64,000 nt of DNA, from NCBI GenBank assembly GCA_027486255.1, contig JAIXPL010000001.1, positions 24,643-88,642 of the forward strand, given 5' to 3'. Below the pieces are notes generated by a model, which saw only the letters and a list, made by a program, of their open reading frames with translations, did not search any database and was not told where the DNA came from. Positions within the stretch are counted from its first letter, which is position 1. Each line of letters opens with the position of its first letter. This DNA is from Comamonadaceae bacterium (lineage in GTDB: Bacteria > Pseudomonadota > Gammaproteobacteria > Burkholderiales > Burkholderiaceae_C). Both the position numbers and the translations under genes were made by a program. This document shows, one piece after another, positions 9,131 through 16,724 of the stretch.

Positions 9131-9778
9131 CTACGCTTTACGCAGTATCTCATCCATAGTCTGGTAATAACTACGATTATCCGCCTTAGCATCATAGACA
9201 GCATCCAAAGCAGCCATTAGGGCATCGTCGTCTATGCTGTAGCCCTCAGCTTCAATGATAGCTTTGGCTCGAGGGAAGAATACGTGTGGCTCACAAGGTG
9301 GCACGGGCAGCGTTTCACAGCGGCTACGAACGCCAATATCGATTTTCCCTATCTCATTTGTAGTCATAATCGTCATATCCACCCCTCTGTACTCATCGAG
9401 CACAACACGAAAAGCATCTCTTGCTTTGGCATCAAAATTTACCTCTTCAATTACGTTGTAGTTGTAGCGTTGGTCGTTAATAGTGAATAGCTTATCGAAC
9501 TGCTTATTGCGAGTGAATTGGCTGTAGATTTCTTTACTACTATTCAAGTCACAGGAGCGTACACGATTGATGAGAGGCTCAAACCCCTCAATCTTTTTGG
9601 GTATCAGTTCAGATAAGAGACTTTTGCCAGTTCCATTTGTGCCACTCAAAATCAGCGGCCGAGTTATTTCACCCGTCCCATACGCTTTCGCCGTCTCTTC
9701 AACGTGTTTGTTGGGGAAAACGAACTCATCAAGTGAACGGGGACGATATTTTCTCTCAGTGTCAATTATCTTATGCAT
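9131..9778 (-). CDS. Small AAA+ ATPase resembling a sliding-clamp loader subunit
   Basis: 215 residues from the ATG at 9778, preceded by a good AAAGGA ribosome-binding site. The N-terminus KYRPRSLDEFVFP matches the KYRPxTLxDxV box of clamp loader subunits. Walker A is GTNGTGKS (46-53), a degenerate Walker B is VIEEVN (109-114), sensor 1 is TTN (139-141), and GVRSRCE (149-155) matches the SRC arginine-finger motif of RFC and T4 gp44 proteins. The C-terminal collar domain is absent or very short. It is last in a three-gene leftward operon. It may remodel a DNA-bound partner during replication of the element; it is too small to be a full DnaX. Confidence 0.75.
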   Translation of the reverse strand: MHKIIDTERKYRPRSLDEFVFPNKHVEETAKAYGTGEITRPLILSGTNGTGKSLLSELIPKKIEGFEPLINRVRSCDLNSSKEIYSQFTRNKQFDKLFTINDQRYNYNVIEEVNFDAKARDAFRVVLDEYRGVDMTIMTTNEIGKIDIGVRSRCETLPVPPCEPHVFFPRAKAIIEAEGYSIDDDALMAALDAVYDAKADNRSYYQTMDEILRKA

Positions 9779-9840
9779 AGTAATATCCTTTGAATAAATT
9801 TGATACAAGGTGGAGTGCAAGGCTGCACTCCACACATTTC

Positions 9841-10668
9841 TTAAGCTACTTCCAATTCCTTAAGTGTCATCTTTGCAGCAGACTTCGCGGAAATCGACTT
9901 AACTGCCTTCTCAGTCGTCACCTTCACTTTCTGTTCGTTTGCCTCAGATCGTGTTTTGGCCAATATTTCAATCCAGTCTTTTGCAAGCTCTTTGACAGCT
10001 GCAGTCTGCATTGCCTTTGTCGATTTCGGAACGGCACGCAGCAGCTCGAAACTACCATTGCCTACGCTGCGTGCAACGATGAAGGCGAACTCCACACCGT
10101 CGCTCAACTCGACGCTTGCGTTTGGCAGAATGACGGTGGCTGCAGCAGGCAGTGACTTCAATAAACCCATCACATCGTTGCTCGCAGCAGCAACAGCTTC
10201 AACTCGCTGCTTTGTCTCATCCTTCATCTTGTACTTCTTTTTGCACTCCTCAACCCCATTGCTTCCTTCGATAAATGCTGCAAGGTTTTCGGGTTTGATT
10301 TCTGCATCTACAGCCGCCATCAGCGTGCTAGCATAGTTGTAGGCACGCTTTCTGTCGCTGTTAAACACAAAGCGGACGAAACAAGTAAGGGCTGGCGTGT
10401 TGCTTTGCACCTTCACGCCTCGCGCCTTCAGCAACGAACGCATTTCTTTTGCTGTTTCCTTAATGCAGCCATCTTTGACAGCCTTATTGAAGAGTGCATA
10501 TACCTTTGCAAGGATGGCATACAGTGCCTTATTGCTACGTGCAAGTTCTTCCTTTTCAAAAGTTTCACGCTGTACAGACAGCTTATTTGCCTCTTCAATT
10601 ACCGATTTGACATTTGCAGAGATAGCGAGTGCTGTTACAACTGCTTGAGCTTTGGAAAATTTAGCCAT
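9841..10668 (-). CDS. Element protein of unknown function, partner of the AAA+ gene
   Basis: 275 residues from the ATG at 10668, which has a strong AAAGGAAA site; an in-frame ATG at 10701 lacks one. The protein is Ala/Lys/Glu-rich and largely helical. It has a MAKFSKAQAVVTALAIS start and a Lys-rich C-terminus (residues about 235-275). No catalytic motif is evident. It sits 62 bp upstream of the AAA+ gene and 16 bp downstream of the small Cys-rich gene. Similar unnamed proteins are, from memory, found in other proteobacterial islands. DNA binding is plausible from composition only. Confidence 0.7.
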   Translation of the reverse strand: MAKFSKAQAVVTALAISANVKSVIEEANKLSVQRETFEKEELARSNKALYAILAKVYALFNKAVKDGCIKETAKEMRSLLKARGVKVQSNTPALTCFVRFVFNSDRKRAYNYASTLMAAVDAEIKPENLAAFIEGSNGVEECKKKYKMKDETKQRVEAVAAASNDVMGLLKSLPAAATVILPNASVELSDGVEFAFIVARSVGNGSFELLRAVPKSTKAMQTAAVKELAKDWIEILAKTRSEANEQKVKVTTEKAVKSISAKSAAKMTLKELEVA

Positions 10669-10684
10669 TTTTATTTCCTTTGAA

Positions 10685-10978
10685 TTAAGAAGATTCGCCA
10701 ATCAATTTACTCGAATAACCACATTTCTTTTCCCTGTCATACCAGGCAACGAGAATCCCATCTTCATTTCGGTAAACGATGTATCGTGCATCTCCACAGA
10801 AGCCTACATCCCAATGCAGCGCATTGTCGAAATCCAAATCGTATTGAAATTCGCTCAAATCACAATTGAGGTTGGGCGAATTTACTCCAACAAAGAAATG
10901 CAATTGCCACTCGTATGTTTTAATCTCTCGTGCCTTTGCACATTTGGGACACTCGCAAACACTTTTAATCTTAGTCAT
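10685..10978 (-). CDS. Small Cys-rich protein heading the AAA+ operon
   Basis: 97 residues with an N-terminal CECPKCAKA cluster that could be half of a zinc ribbon, and further Cys residues at about 39, 61 and 86. A clear AAAGGTAA ribosome-binding site precedes the ATG. It is first in the leftward operon with the 275-residue protein and the AAA+ ATPase. Function unknown. Confidence 0.65.
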   Translation of the reverse strand: MTKIKSVCECPKCAKAREIKTYEWQLHFFVGVNSPNLNCDLSEFQYDLDFDNALHWDVGFCGDARYIVYRNEDGILVAWYDREKKCGYSSKLIGESS

Positions 10979-11118
10979 AAATTACCTTTAAGTTAGTTAA
11001 TAAAACGTGCAGATTGACTTGTTTGGCTATGTCATTCAACACAGACGTATATTATCTCAATCTGAATAAAATTCATGCATCCGACTATTGGCAACGAATT
11101 GTCTGATAACATCTAACG

Positions 11119-11865
11119 ATGCGTAAAAAATTCCTTGCAATCCATCCGTTGATTGGGACGAAGCTCAAACCGTCACCCATACATCTGCAGCAGCGCAGCC
11201 CATACTATTGGTGGTGGGCCTATCTGCGAAAGAACGCTGATTACCTCGCTTGCTGCGAGCGTGGGGGAGTGGGCGAGCTTGCTGCTTTGTATGCAGACTT
11301 CGGCGATGTGCGTTCTGACGACTTCCGCAGTTGGTGGGGGGCGCCAAATAACAAAGGCGACTACTTGTTCGCCGAAGAACCGTTGGAGCTAAGCATCCAA
11401 AAAATCGACGCTGCAGCTGAGATGAACAAGCGTTGGGGCTGTAACGTCCTGTTTGTCGCAGTCAATATGGATTTGGGGCGTCGGCATCTGCAGAAGAAGT
11501 TCGCCGACTTGCTGCTGACGGCACACAAGGGCAAACGTGGGCGAAAGTCGTTGCAGACAGCCGTCAGCACGGCACGCTACCCACTGCACCGTAACTTCAC
11601 ACAGCACAACCTGAGGGTGATGCTCGATGTCTTCGAAGCCGTTGTGGCCAACGACGCCCTACCTAAAGAACAGCGCCAGCCGTTGTGGGCGATCGGCGAA
11701 AAGCTCAAACTTGTGCTGAGGGCTATGCCCGATAAGTGGGACAACCTCTATGAAACCCGTAGAAAACACGCCACAATGACAATGACGGTGAGCAGATACG
11801 TAAAGCAAGCCCGTGCCATCATTGCCAACACTGCCAATGGGCAGTTCCCCAACAGCGACCTGTAA
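11119..11865 (+). CDS. Conserved island protein of unknown function (YYWWWAYLRKN motif)
   Basis: 248 residues with a striking aromatic N-terminal block YYWWWAYLRKN (about 29-39), then LYADFGDVRSDDFRSWW. A basic C-terminal half has KGKRGRKSLQTAV and a possible helix-turn-helix. I recall this block in hypothetical proteins next to integrases in other proteobacteria, but no function. It is divergent from the AAA+ operon across a 140-bp AT-rich gap that must hold both promoters. The stop at 11865 is followed at once by a copy of the dispersed repeat. Confidence 0.75.
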   Translation: MRKKFLAIHPLIGTKLKPSPIHLQQRSPYYWWWAYLRKNADYLACCERGGVGELAALYADFGDVRSDDFRSWWGAPNNKGDYLFAEEPLELSIQKIDAAAEMNKRWGCNVLFVAVNMDLGRRHLQKKFADLLLTAHKGKRGRKSLQTAVSTARYPLHRNFTQHNLRVMLDVFEAVVANDALPKEQRQPLWAIGEKLKLVLRAMPDKWDNLYETRRKHATMTMTVSRYVKQARAIIANTANGQFPNSDL

Positions 11866-11867
11866 GC

Positions 11868-11887
11868 GTCGATTTTTAGGACGCTGC
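11868..11887 (+). repeat. Dispersed element repeat, copy 2
   Basis: The 20-bp GTCGATTTTTAGGACGCTGC is exactly the reverse complement of 17419-17438. It starts 3 bp after the stop of the preceding gene and ends just before the ribosome-binding site of the next. GCGTC and GACGC arms make a short hairpin. Confidence 0.65.
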
Positions 11888-11901
11888 AGTGAGGAGACAC
11901 T

Positions 11902-12240
11902 ATGAGCTTCTACTTTTCTGCGAAGGTTTGGAACGAGCAGACCGATGCGCCCAACACATCGAAGCGTGCAAAGCCCTCGTCTCAGTTATCTATTGAAAAT
12001 GCACGCGTCATCGTTGTTAAAAATGCAAGGTACAGGAGTGCGACCATCAGCGGCACTTTTCTGCTCGGCGATAAAGTCGAATTACCGTTAGCCAGCGAGG
12101 GCTGGCACATCGTTGAGGTCTATTGCTGTTGGTTTGGGCTTAGGTTGAAAACACGTGGGCTGCATTTCAAAGTCAATATGTCTGACGCCGAAGTCATTGA
12201 AAACTACACCGGATCAATTGTCTCTAATATCAATGATTGA
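11902..12240 (+). CDS. Small hypothetical protein
   Basis: 112 residues with a GAGGAGA ribosome-binding site at the proper distance. The sequence alternates polar and hydrophobic residues as in a beta-rich fold; it has no signal peptide or membrane segment and two Cys in VYCCWFG. I do not recognise it. It is followed 12 bp later by the two-helix membrane protein, so the two are probably one transcript. Confidence 0.6.
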   Translation: MSFYFSAKVWNEQTDAPNTSKRAKPSSQLSIENARVIVVKNARYRSATISGTFLLGDKVELPLASEGWHIVEVYCCWFGLRLKTRGLHFKVNMSDAEVIENYTGSIVSNIND

Positions 12241-12252
12241 TAAGGGGCTTGT

Positions 12253-12885
12253 ATGTCTTCATTTGAAAATTATGAGATAGATCTACTGAAAAAGAAAAAC
12301 AAGTTTTTCTCAGATATATTTGGGGAATTCGATAAGTCGGAGCTCTCAAAATACAGGAGTGCCTATAATAAATTTTGGAGCAAGCTAAACAGGTTGGCTG
12401 ATTTTCAAAAAGAGATTGATGAGCTTCGCGCGGAGGGTAATTTAACTCAGAAATTCAATCGCAAGATGCGCCTATGGTTTTTCGCATCCATAATTGTAAT
12501 TTCGGCATCAAATTATTTTTTTGATAGAAGTTCAATAGAGGGTGGCTTGTTTATTTTTTCATTAATGGCATTCTTTGGGTGGATATCCATAGTTTCACAC
12601 ATATCAGAAACGGCTCGCATGGCTGATATTTCAAATATCAATCGATTTGTCTTGCTATTGAGGTCGGACTTGTTCGAGTACCAATTTGTCGATTTCTATG
12701 ACGCTGAGCAATACCTAAAAATTATGCAAGGTAAGGGCTTCAGTTCTGCGACGCTTACGGAGGCAGAGCAACATACCATTTCTAAGGTAAATATTGATTT
12801 GAATATTTCAATCGCCGATAGTATGGGTTATAACATACCAACATTTTTCGATTCGTTTGATTTGGAATCAAAAAAGTCTAGCTAA
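12253..12885 (+). CDS. Two-helix membrane protein with coiled-coil N-terminus
   Basis: 210 residues. The first 70 are charged and helical (coiled-coil-like), followed by two adjacent membrane segments (about 74-90 and 97-116) in a hairpin, then a cytoplasmic C-terminal domain of about 90 residues. This SLATT-like layout (helix, two TMs, soluble tail) is common in anti-phage effectors, but no family motif is certain. The gene is more AT-rich than its neighbours. Its end overlaps by 4 bp the convergent recombinase gene. Confidence 0.65.
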   Translation: MSSFENYEIDLLKKKNKFFSDIFGEFDKSELSKYRSAYNKFWSKLNRLADFQKEIDELRAEGNLTQKFNRKMRLWFFASIIVISASNYFFDRSSIEGGLFIFSLMAFFGWISIVSHISETARMADISNINRFVLLLRSDLFEYQFVDFYDAEQYLKIMQGKGFSSATLTEAEQHTISKVNIDLNISIADSMGYNIPTFFDSFDLESKKSS

Positions 12886-13454
12886 GCTAAATCAACTGCC
12901 TTTCGCAGCATATCGTCTGATGCATCAACGTAGCCGATAGTGGTGCTGATGTTGCGGTGCCCCATTGCACGCATCAGCACACGTATGCCAATGCCCTTCG
13001 AACTGAGCACGGTGGCAAAGCTGCGTCGTCCGCTGTGGCTGCTTGCTCCGTCGATGCCCACATTTCGGTAGAGATGCAGAAAGTATTGTGTGAGCGTGTT
13101 GGCTGTAAAGCCTCGTTTGGGGTTTTTCTGCGTGTAGAACAATGCGTTCTCACTGTCTTTCATCGGATGTGCAGCGATGTAGGCTGCAAGCTCTTTGCGT
13201 AGCTTTGTGCTGACGAACACCGTTCTGCTGTGTTTGCCCTTTGTCTGCTCTGCTGACAGCTGTATTTCGTCGCGCACGCTGCCATCGCTGTTGAGCACAT
13301 CGCAGTAGCGTAGTGCTGCAACTTCCCCTACTCGCATCCCTGCCCAATGCGTGAGCAGCAGCAGCGCCCTATTGCGTGCTGCGTGTTTGCGGGTAGCTAT
13401 GTAGTCGAGCACACGACGAAGTTCTGTGTTGCTGAGTGTTTTTGCTTTTCCCAT
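12882..13454 (-). CDS. Second tyrosine recombinase, catalytic domain only
   Basis: 190 residues from the ATG at 13454 (GGAG site upstream). It is almost only a catalytic domain: R41 (GMRVGEVAALR), K72/K74, H140-R143 (HSGRRS), H166 (GHRN) and nucleophile Y175 (TIGYVDA), so it should be active. The size and layout recall FimB/FimE-type invertases, which lack a large N-terminal core-binding domain. It has no att repeat of its own nearby. It may act on inverted repeats inside the element or help resolve multimers. Confidence 0.88.
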   Translation of the reverse strand: MGKAKTLSNTELRRVLDYIATRKHAARNRALLLLTHWAGMRVGEVAALRYCDVLNSDGSVRDEIQLSAEQTKGKHSRTVFVSTKLRKELAAYIAAHPMKDSENALFYTQKNPKRGFTANTLTQYFLHLYRNVGIDGASSHSGRRSFATVLSSKGIGIRVLMRAMGHRNISTTIGYVDASDDMLRKAVDLA

Positions 13455-13875
13455 CTGTCGCTCCAAATCAAATAAATACAGAGCTGCAGTTTGTTTTCTT
13501 TGTTTTCAAAGAGCAACCGAAAAAGGCACGTACAAAAACCTCAATGATTTCAACGTGTTATGCAAGAACTACAGAAAATCCTACTTTTATGTAGTTTCGA
13601 GTGGCAGCAGCGCCACACAGCAAACAAGCCCTACAAGCTATTTAGCACCCCATTCGCTACCCAACGCTGCAAACGCCCTTAAAAGCGTGCTGTAGCGTGT
13701 TTTGCTGCGTCAGTGTGTGCTGCGTGCTTGCTGCCCGAATTGGGTTTGCAGCCCTCAAACTTCTGTGCTGCAGTTTTTTTAGGTAGAGGGTGTTTTTTCG
13801 TCTGAGTAGGGATTTTTGCCTACACAGCTGCTTTAGATGTATAAAGTGACCAACCTCACACACCCAACGCGACGG
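13455..13875. other. 421-bp non-coding region upstream of the second recombinase
   Basis: No convincing gene. It holds an inverted pair AACTACA / TGTAGTT (13567-13573, 13590-13596), similar to the terminal TAAACTACA motifs. It also has TGCTGCGT repeated at 13703-13710 and 13718-13725 in a low-complexity GTGCTG-rich stretch. The promoters of the flanking divergent genes must lie here. Short open frames on both strands have atypical composition and no ribosome-binding sites. Confidence 0.5.
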
Positions 13876-14463
13876 ATGATTGAGCCAAGCTTCTTTCCCC
13901 AAACACTCATTGATTACGCCCAAATCGGTAGTGCTATCGGAACGTTGGGTGCAGTTGTGGTCAGTCTTTATCTTGCGAACAGACGTCCATCGCCTTTGCT
14001 GAGGATTTCGTGCTCTCGCAAAGTCATTGTCTGGCAGCAGCAGAAGGGCAACGCACCCGAATACCTAACTTTTAACGCTGTCAATGAAGGTGAAGCGCCA
14101 GCAACAATTGTGAATGTTGCTTGGCGATTGAGCTTTCCACTAAGAAAAAAGCGATGGGCTATACAAGATGTCACTTCGTCCGACTACATTGCACGGAATC
14201 CCCCACTCCCACACAAGTTGCAACACGGCGAATCAGCGACTTTCTTTATTGGATTGCAAGGGCAATATGACTGGACAAACAACATCAGAAAGTCTGGTTT
14301 TTTCAATGAAGGTATCCGAAGTAGGAAGGACTGTGAATATTTGCGTGCTGTTATATTTACGTCTGTTGGCAAGCCGTCTTTTTGCAAGCCGGACAAAGAG
14401 GTGCTAGATTTAATATGGCAGCTTCAGTCTATGCATCTGTCCTCAACCACTCCGAATAGTTAG
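13876..14463 (+). CDS. Single-pass membrane-anchored protein of unknown function
   Basis: 195 residues from the ATG at 13876; an alternative ATG at 13837 would add 13 polar residues. A membrane segment at about 15-34 is followed by a short basic ANRRPSP stretch and a beta-rich domain (LTFNAVNEGEAPATIVNVAWRL) like the Ig-like or sandwich folds of accessory membrane proteins. The topology suggests the domain is cytoplasmic. Neither start has a good ribosome-binding site. Function unknown. Confidence 0.6.
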   Translation: MIEPSFFPQTLIDYAQIGSAIGTLGAVVVSLYLANRRPSPLLRISCSRKVIVWQQQKGNAPEYLTFNAVNEGEAPATIVNVAWRLSFPLRKKRWAIQDVTSSDYIARNPPLPHKLQHGESATFFIGLQGQYDWTNNIRKSGFFNEGIRSRKDCEYLRAVIFTSVGKPSFCKPDKEVLDLIWQLQSMHLSSTTPNS

Positions 14464-14524
14464 AAGTCAAAGCGGTAGCACTACCCATCATCTGCGTGGG
14501 CTTGTGGGAACTACACAGCTAACT

Positions 14525-15052
14525 TCAGTCTGCTGCGAGTGCGACGTGTGGGATTTGCGTGTTTTGGAAATCCCACGTGTCTATGTTGCCTATTTCTGCC
14601 TCTTTGGTGATGTAGTTGAGCCAATGCGTGTTGCGGCTGCAGTCTGCAGCTTGCAGCCATAGACTCTTTCCGCTGAGCTTTGCCTTATCAACCCAACAAT
14701 GCATGAAGACCTGACGTAGCTCGTCAGTGCTGATGCAGCGTGGGACGTTGCCTATTGCGAAATTGAAGTGGATTGTGTCTTGTGTGAATGGTGATGCCTT
14801 TGCGCCTTCGATGGTTGTGATTAGTAGTGGGCTGTAGATTTCGGGTTTGCGTAGTGCCTTTGCCTGGTAGAGGAATTGACTGAATGAGCGTCGAAAAAAT
14901 CGACACTGATTCTGAGCCTCGTGCTTCATTCTTTCTAGCTGCGGCGGTGTTGCTCTGTAGGTGTGAAAAGGTGTGTGTGCTACAGCCCAATGCGTGATAT
15001 GTTGGCTGTGCCCATTGAGGAAATTTCGAACGTGTTCTGCTGTTAGCTTCAT
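14525..15052 (-). CDS. Possible rolling-circle replication initiator (divergent)
   Basis: 175 residues from the ATG at 15052; the frame stays open to a GTG at 15145. The C-terminal half contains DTIHFNFAIGNVP, which sits where HUH proteins have their His motif (here H-F-N, with one His lost or shifted). It also has THWLNYITKEAE, like the YxxKE segment of rolling-circle initiators of plasmids and filamentous phages. The short length and incomplete HUH pair make it either divergent or inactive. A copy of the dispersed repeat lies inside it. Low-confidence family call; the gene itself is likely. Confidence 0.4.
   Translation of the reverse strand: MKLTAEHVRNFLNGHSQHITHWAVAHTPFHTYRATPPQLERMKHEAQNQCRFFRRSFSQFLYQAKALRKPEIYSPLLITTIEGAKASPFTQDTIHFNFAIGNVPRCISTDELRQVFMHCWVDKAKLSGKSLWLQAADCSRNTHWLNYITKEAEIGNIDTWDFQNTQIPHVALAAD
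14887..14909 (-). repeat. Dispersed element repeat, copy 3
   Basis: Same as 17421-17443 over 23 bp with only two adjacent differences. Reading on the minus strand it begins TCAGTGTCGATTTTTT. It forms a near-perfect hairpin (GTGTCGA / TCGACGC) and lies inside the candidate replication gene. Confidence 0.6.
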
Positions 15053-15192
15053 ACAGCTATTTAGCAAAACCAAATAAAAGGAGATGAATTTTCGGTGTGA
15101 GAAAAGAGCCACACGATGCAGCCTTTGCCGGTTGTCCATCACCACACTCTGAAACTACATTCAATGAACAACAACTTTTTTTGGAGCACTGA

Positions 15193-15633
15193 ATGACCGC
15201 ACTTACCAATTTGAAATTCGTCGTAGCTAAGCGTGCTACAGCGCAAACGCCCACACAGCAGCGTCGAAACAAACTTAGTGCAAAGCTGTTCGAGCAAATG
15301 CAGTTGGCACGAGCACAAGCAGAAGGGCGTGTTTATTCGCCTACCAAATTCAAAACAGTAAAGGACGCTGAATCGGGCGAACGCCGCAGCATTGAAACAG
15401 CAAAAAGGATCAAACAGTGGTGGTGGGCAACTACAGATGGAAAGCTCAATCTGTCAATCCGCTATGGCGCCAAAGTCATCGAAATCAGCAAAGGCAAAAA
15501 TGCCATCGAGCTGTCTTCAGTCAATGAGCTGCTGCCCACGTTGGAAATCGTCAAGCAAGCAGTGGAAGAAGGCAGCTTGGATGCACAGATTGACGCTGTC
15601 AGCAACAAGCTGCGTAGTGGCTTTAAGAAATGA
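15193..15633 (+). CDS. Conserved island protein, DUF6641-like
   Basis: 146 residues with MTALTNLKFVVAKRAT, a PTQQRRNKLSAKLFEQMQLA helix, RIKQWWWATTDGK and RYGAKVIEISKGKNAIEL. This matches my memory of a small uncharacterised family (DUF6641) found in integrase-linked islands of proteobacteria; the number is from recall. It is basic and probably cytoplasmic. It overlaps the next small gene by ATGA, so the two are translated together. Confidence 0.7.
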   Translation: MTALTNLKFVVAKRATAQTPTQQRRNKLSAKLFEQMQLARAQAEGRVYSPTKFKTVKDAESGERRSIETAKRIKQWWWATTDGKLNLSIRYGAKVIEISKGKNAIELSSVNELLPTLEIVKQAVEEGSLDAQIDAVSNKLRSGFKK

Positions 15634-15791
15634 AGTTACAGAGCTACGCTGCCACCGTTCGTGTTCGGATAAGTGGTGGCAGCACCATCCTCGTTCGGAC
15701 ACAAGTGCAAGCTGAGGACATCAACAGAGCCAAATGGCTGTTAGAAGCTCAGTACGGTGTCGGCAACGTTATCAACTTGTCGAAGATGTGA
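15630..15791 (+). CDS. 53-residue partner of the DUF6641-like gene
   Basis: The ATG overlaps the preceding stop by 4 bp. The product starts MKLQSYAATVRVRISGG and continues with a VRTQVQAEDINRAKWLLEAQYG stretch, a beta-beta-alpha pattern typical of tiny conserved proteins. It shares GC content and codon style with its neighbour. Function unknown; co-translation suggests a complex with the larger protein. Confidence 0.65.
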   Translation: MKLQSYAATVRVRISGGSTILVRTQVQAEDINRAKWLLEAQYGVGNVINLSKM

Positions 15792-15795
15792 AAAA

Positions 15796-16068
15796 TCAAT
15801 CGTCATAGCCTAAGGCTTTTCGACGCTTTTTCTCATCGTCCAAATTGACATTATTTGATTTTCTTACTAGGAGGGCTATGGCTATAAAGAGTACGAAGAT
15901 GGCTACGATGTATTCAAAATATTCAAACATAAAATAAAGTGCCGCACCGGCAGCAGCCACTCCTAAAGCGATAACGAGAAGCCATACACTTATCGAAAAG
16001 ATCTGAGGGAGAAACGCAAGCAGAATCACTCCCAAAACGATTCCGAGCGCAATTTGAACTATTAGCAT
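15796..16068 (-). CDS. Small membrane protein, paralogue A1
   Basis: 90 residues with three hydrophobic segments (about 3-21, 25-47, 51-68) and a charged tail DDEKKRRKALGYDD. A GAGGT ribosome-binding site precedes the ATG. The N-terminus MLIVQIALGIVL is nearly identical to the gene at 16207-16644 in protein and DNA. The two are duplicates, with A1 lacking the coiled-coil tail. Function unknown. Confidence 0.7.
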   Translation of the reverse strand: MLIVQIALGIVLGVILLAFLPQIFSISVWLLVIALGVAAAGAALYFMFEYFEYIVAIFVLFIAIALLVRKSNNVNLDDEKKRRKALGYDD

Positions 16069-16144
16069 ATACCTCGTTTATTAAAACTATACTCACTAAG
16101 GATGGCGGGGGTCTGTCGCATTCAATTAAATATGCCAAAACGAG

Positions 16145-16213
16145 ATGGTGTGGGGGCTATTGAAATTTGCAAATGCTGAAGATTAGATGGCACTTTTTTG
16201 GGGGGCTCATCGA
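16145..16213 (+). pseudogene. Decayed copy of the start of the gene at 16725
   Basis: Aligns with 16725-16789 at a constant offset of 580 bp through the start codon and AxAED region. Codon 14 is TAG where the intact gene has CAG. Four extra bases then break the frame before GCTCAT. With the paralogous A1/A2 genes this shows a tandem duplication of a membrane-gene plus divergent-gene unit, one copy of which has eroded. Confidence 0.75.
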
Positions 16214-16644
16214 CCGCTTACAGAAATCGCTGCATCATCAGCCACCAATTTTTCTCGCTGTGCTTGCATATCTTTAATTTTCTTCCTAATATTTTGCTTG
16301 GACACAAGGGATGCTTTAAGGTCTTTGGTACTGTGATCTGTGTGCTCAATGATTGATAGCATTTGTTGGAGATTACTCAATTCGATATTCAACTCTTCAA
16401 TTTTTTTGCTTCTAAGGATTGACTTCCATTTTGTCGCTGAGTAAATTAGTGCTGCCAGGTAGGATAAAATTAGGACGCCCATTATGACGGACAAGAATTC
16501 GCTAATAAAGTGAGCTGCCAATACGACTATCGCGATGGCTACAGCAGCCATTCCAATCCATATTGTCATTGACAAAATTTGAGGAAGCAGTGCGATTAAT
16601 ATTGCTGCTAGGACAATTCCGAGCGCAATCTGAATTATTAACAT
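16207..16644 (-). CDS. Membrane protein with coiled-coil tail, paralogue A2
   Basis: 145 residues: MLIIQIALGIVLAAILIALLPQIL, three membrane segments in the first 70 residues, then a helical charged tail (about 75-138) predicted to coil. It is a paralogue of A1 at 15796-16068. Its 3' end overlaps the decayed gene copy at 16145-16213. It is divergent from the Pro-rich gene at 16725, and the 80-bp gap between them resembles the gap upstream of A1. Confidence 0.7.
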   Translation of the reverse strand: MLIIQIALGIVLAAILIALLPQILSMTIWIGMAAVAIAIVVLAAHFISEFLSVIMGVLILSYLAALIYSATKWKSILRSKKIEELNIELSNLQQMLSIIEHTDHSTKDLKASLVSKQNIRKKIKDMQAQREKLVADDAAISVSGR

Positions 16645-16724
16645 AGTAGGCTTTCGGTGGTGACGGTTCCATCGAACTTGTTTGATTGGCGCGTCATCTC
16701 AGTTGCTAAATATAACAAAAGGAG

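Noticed and set aside
12688..12707. A fifth match (17 of 20) to the dispersed repeat
   Set aside because: It lies inside a coding region where the encoded VDFYDAE explains the bases, so chance similarity is likely.
13657..13923. Leftward 88-codon frame upstream of the membrane-anchored gene
   Set aside because: It overlaps the start of a better gene, has odd composition and no ribosome-binding site.
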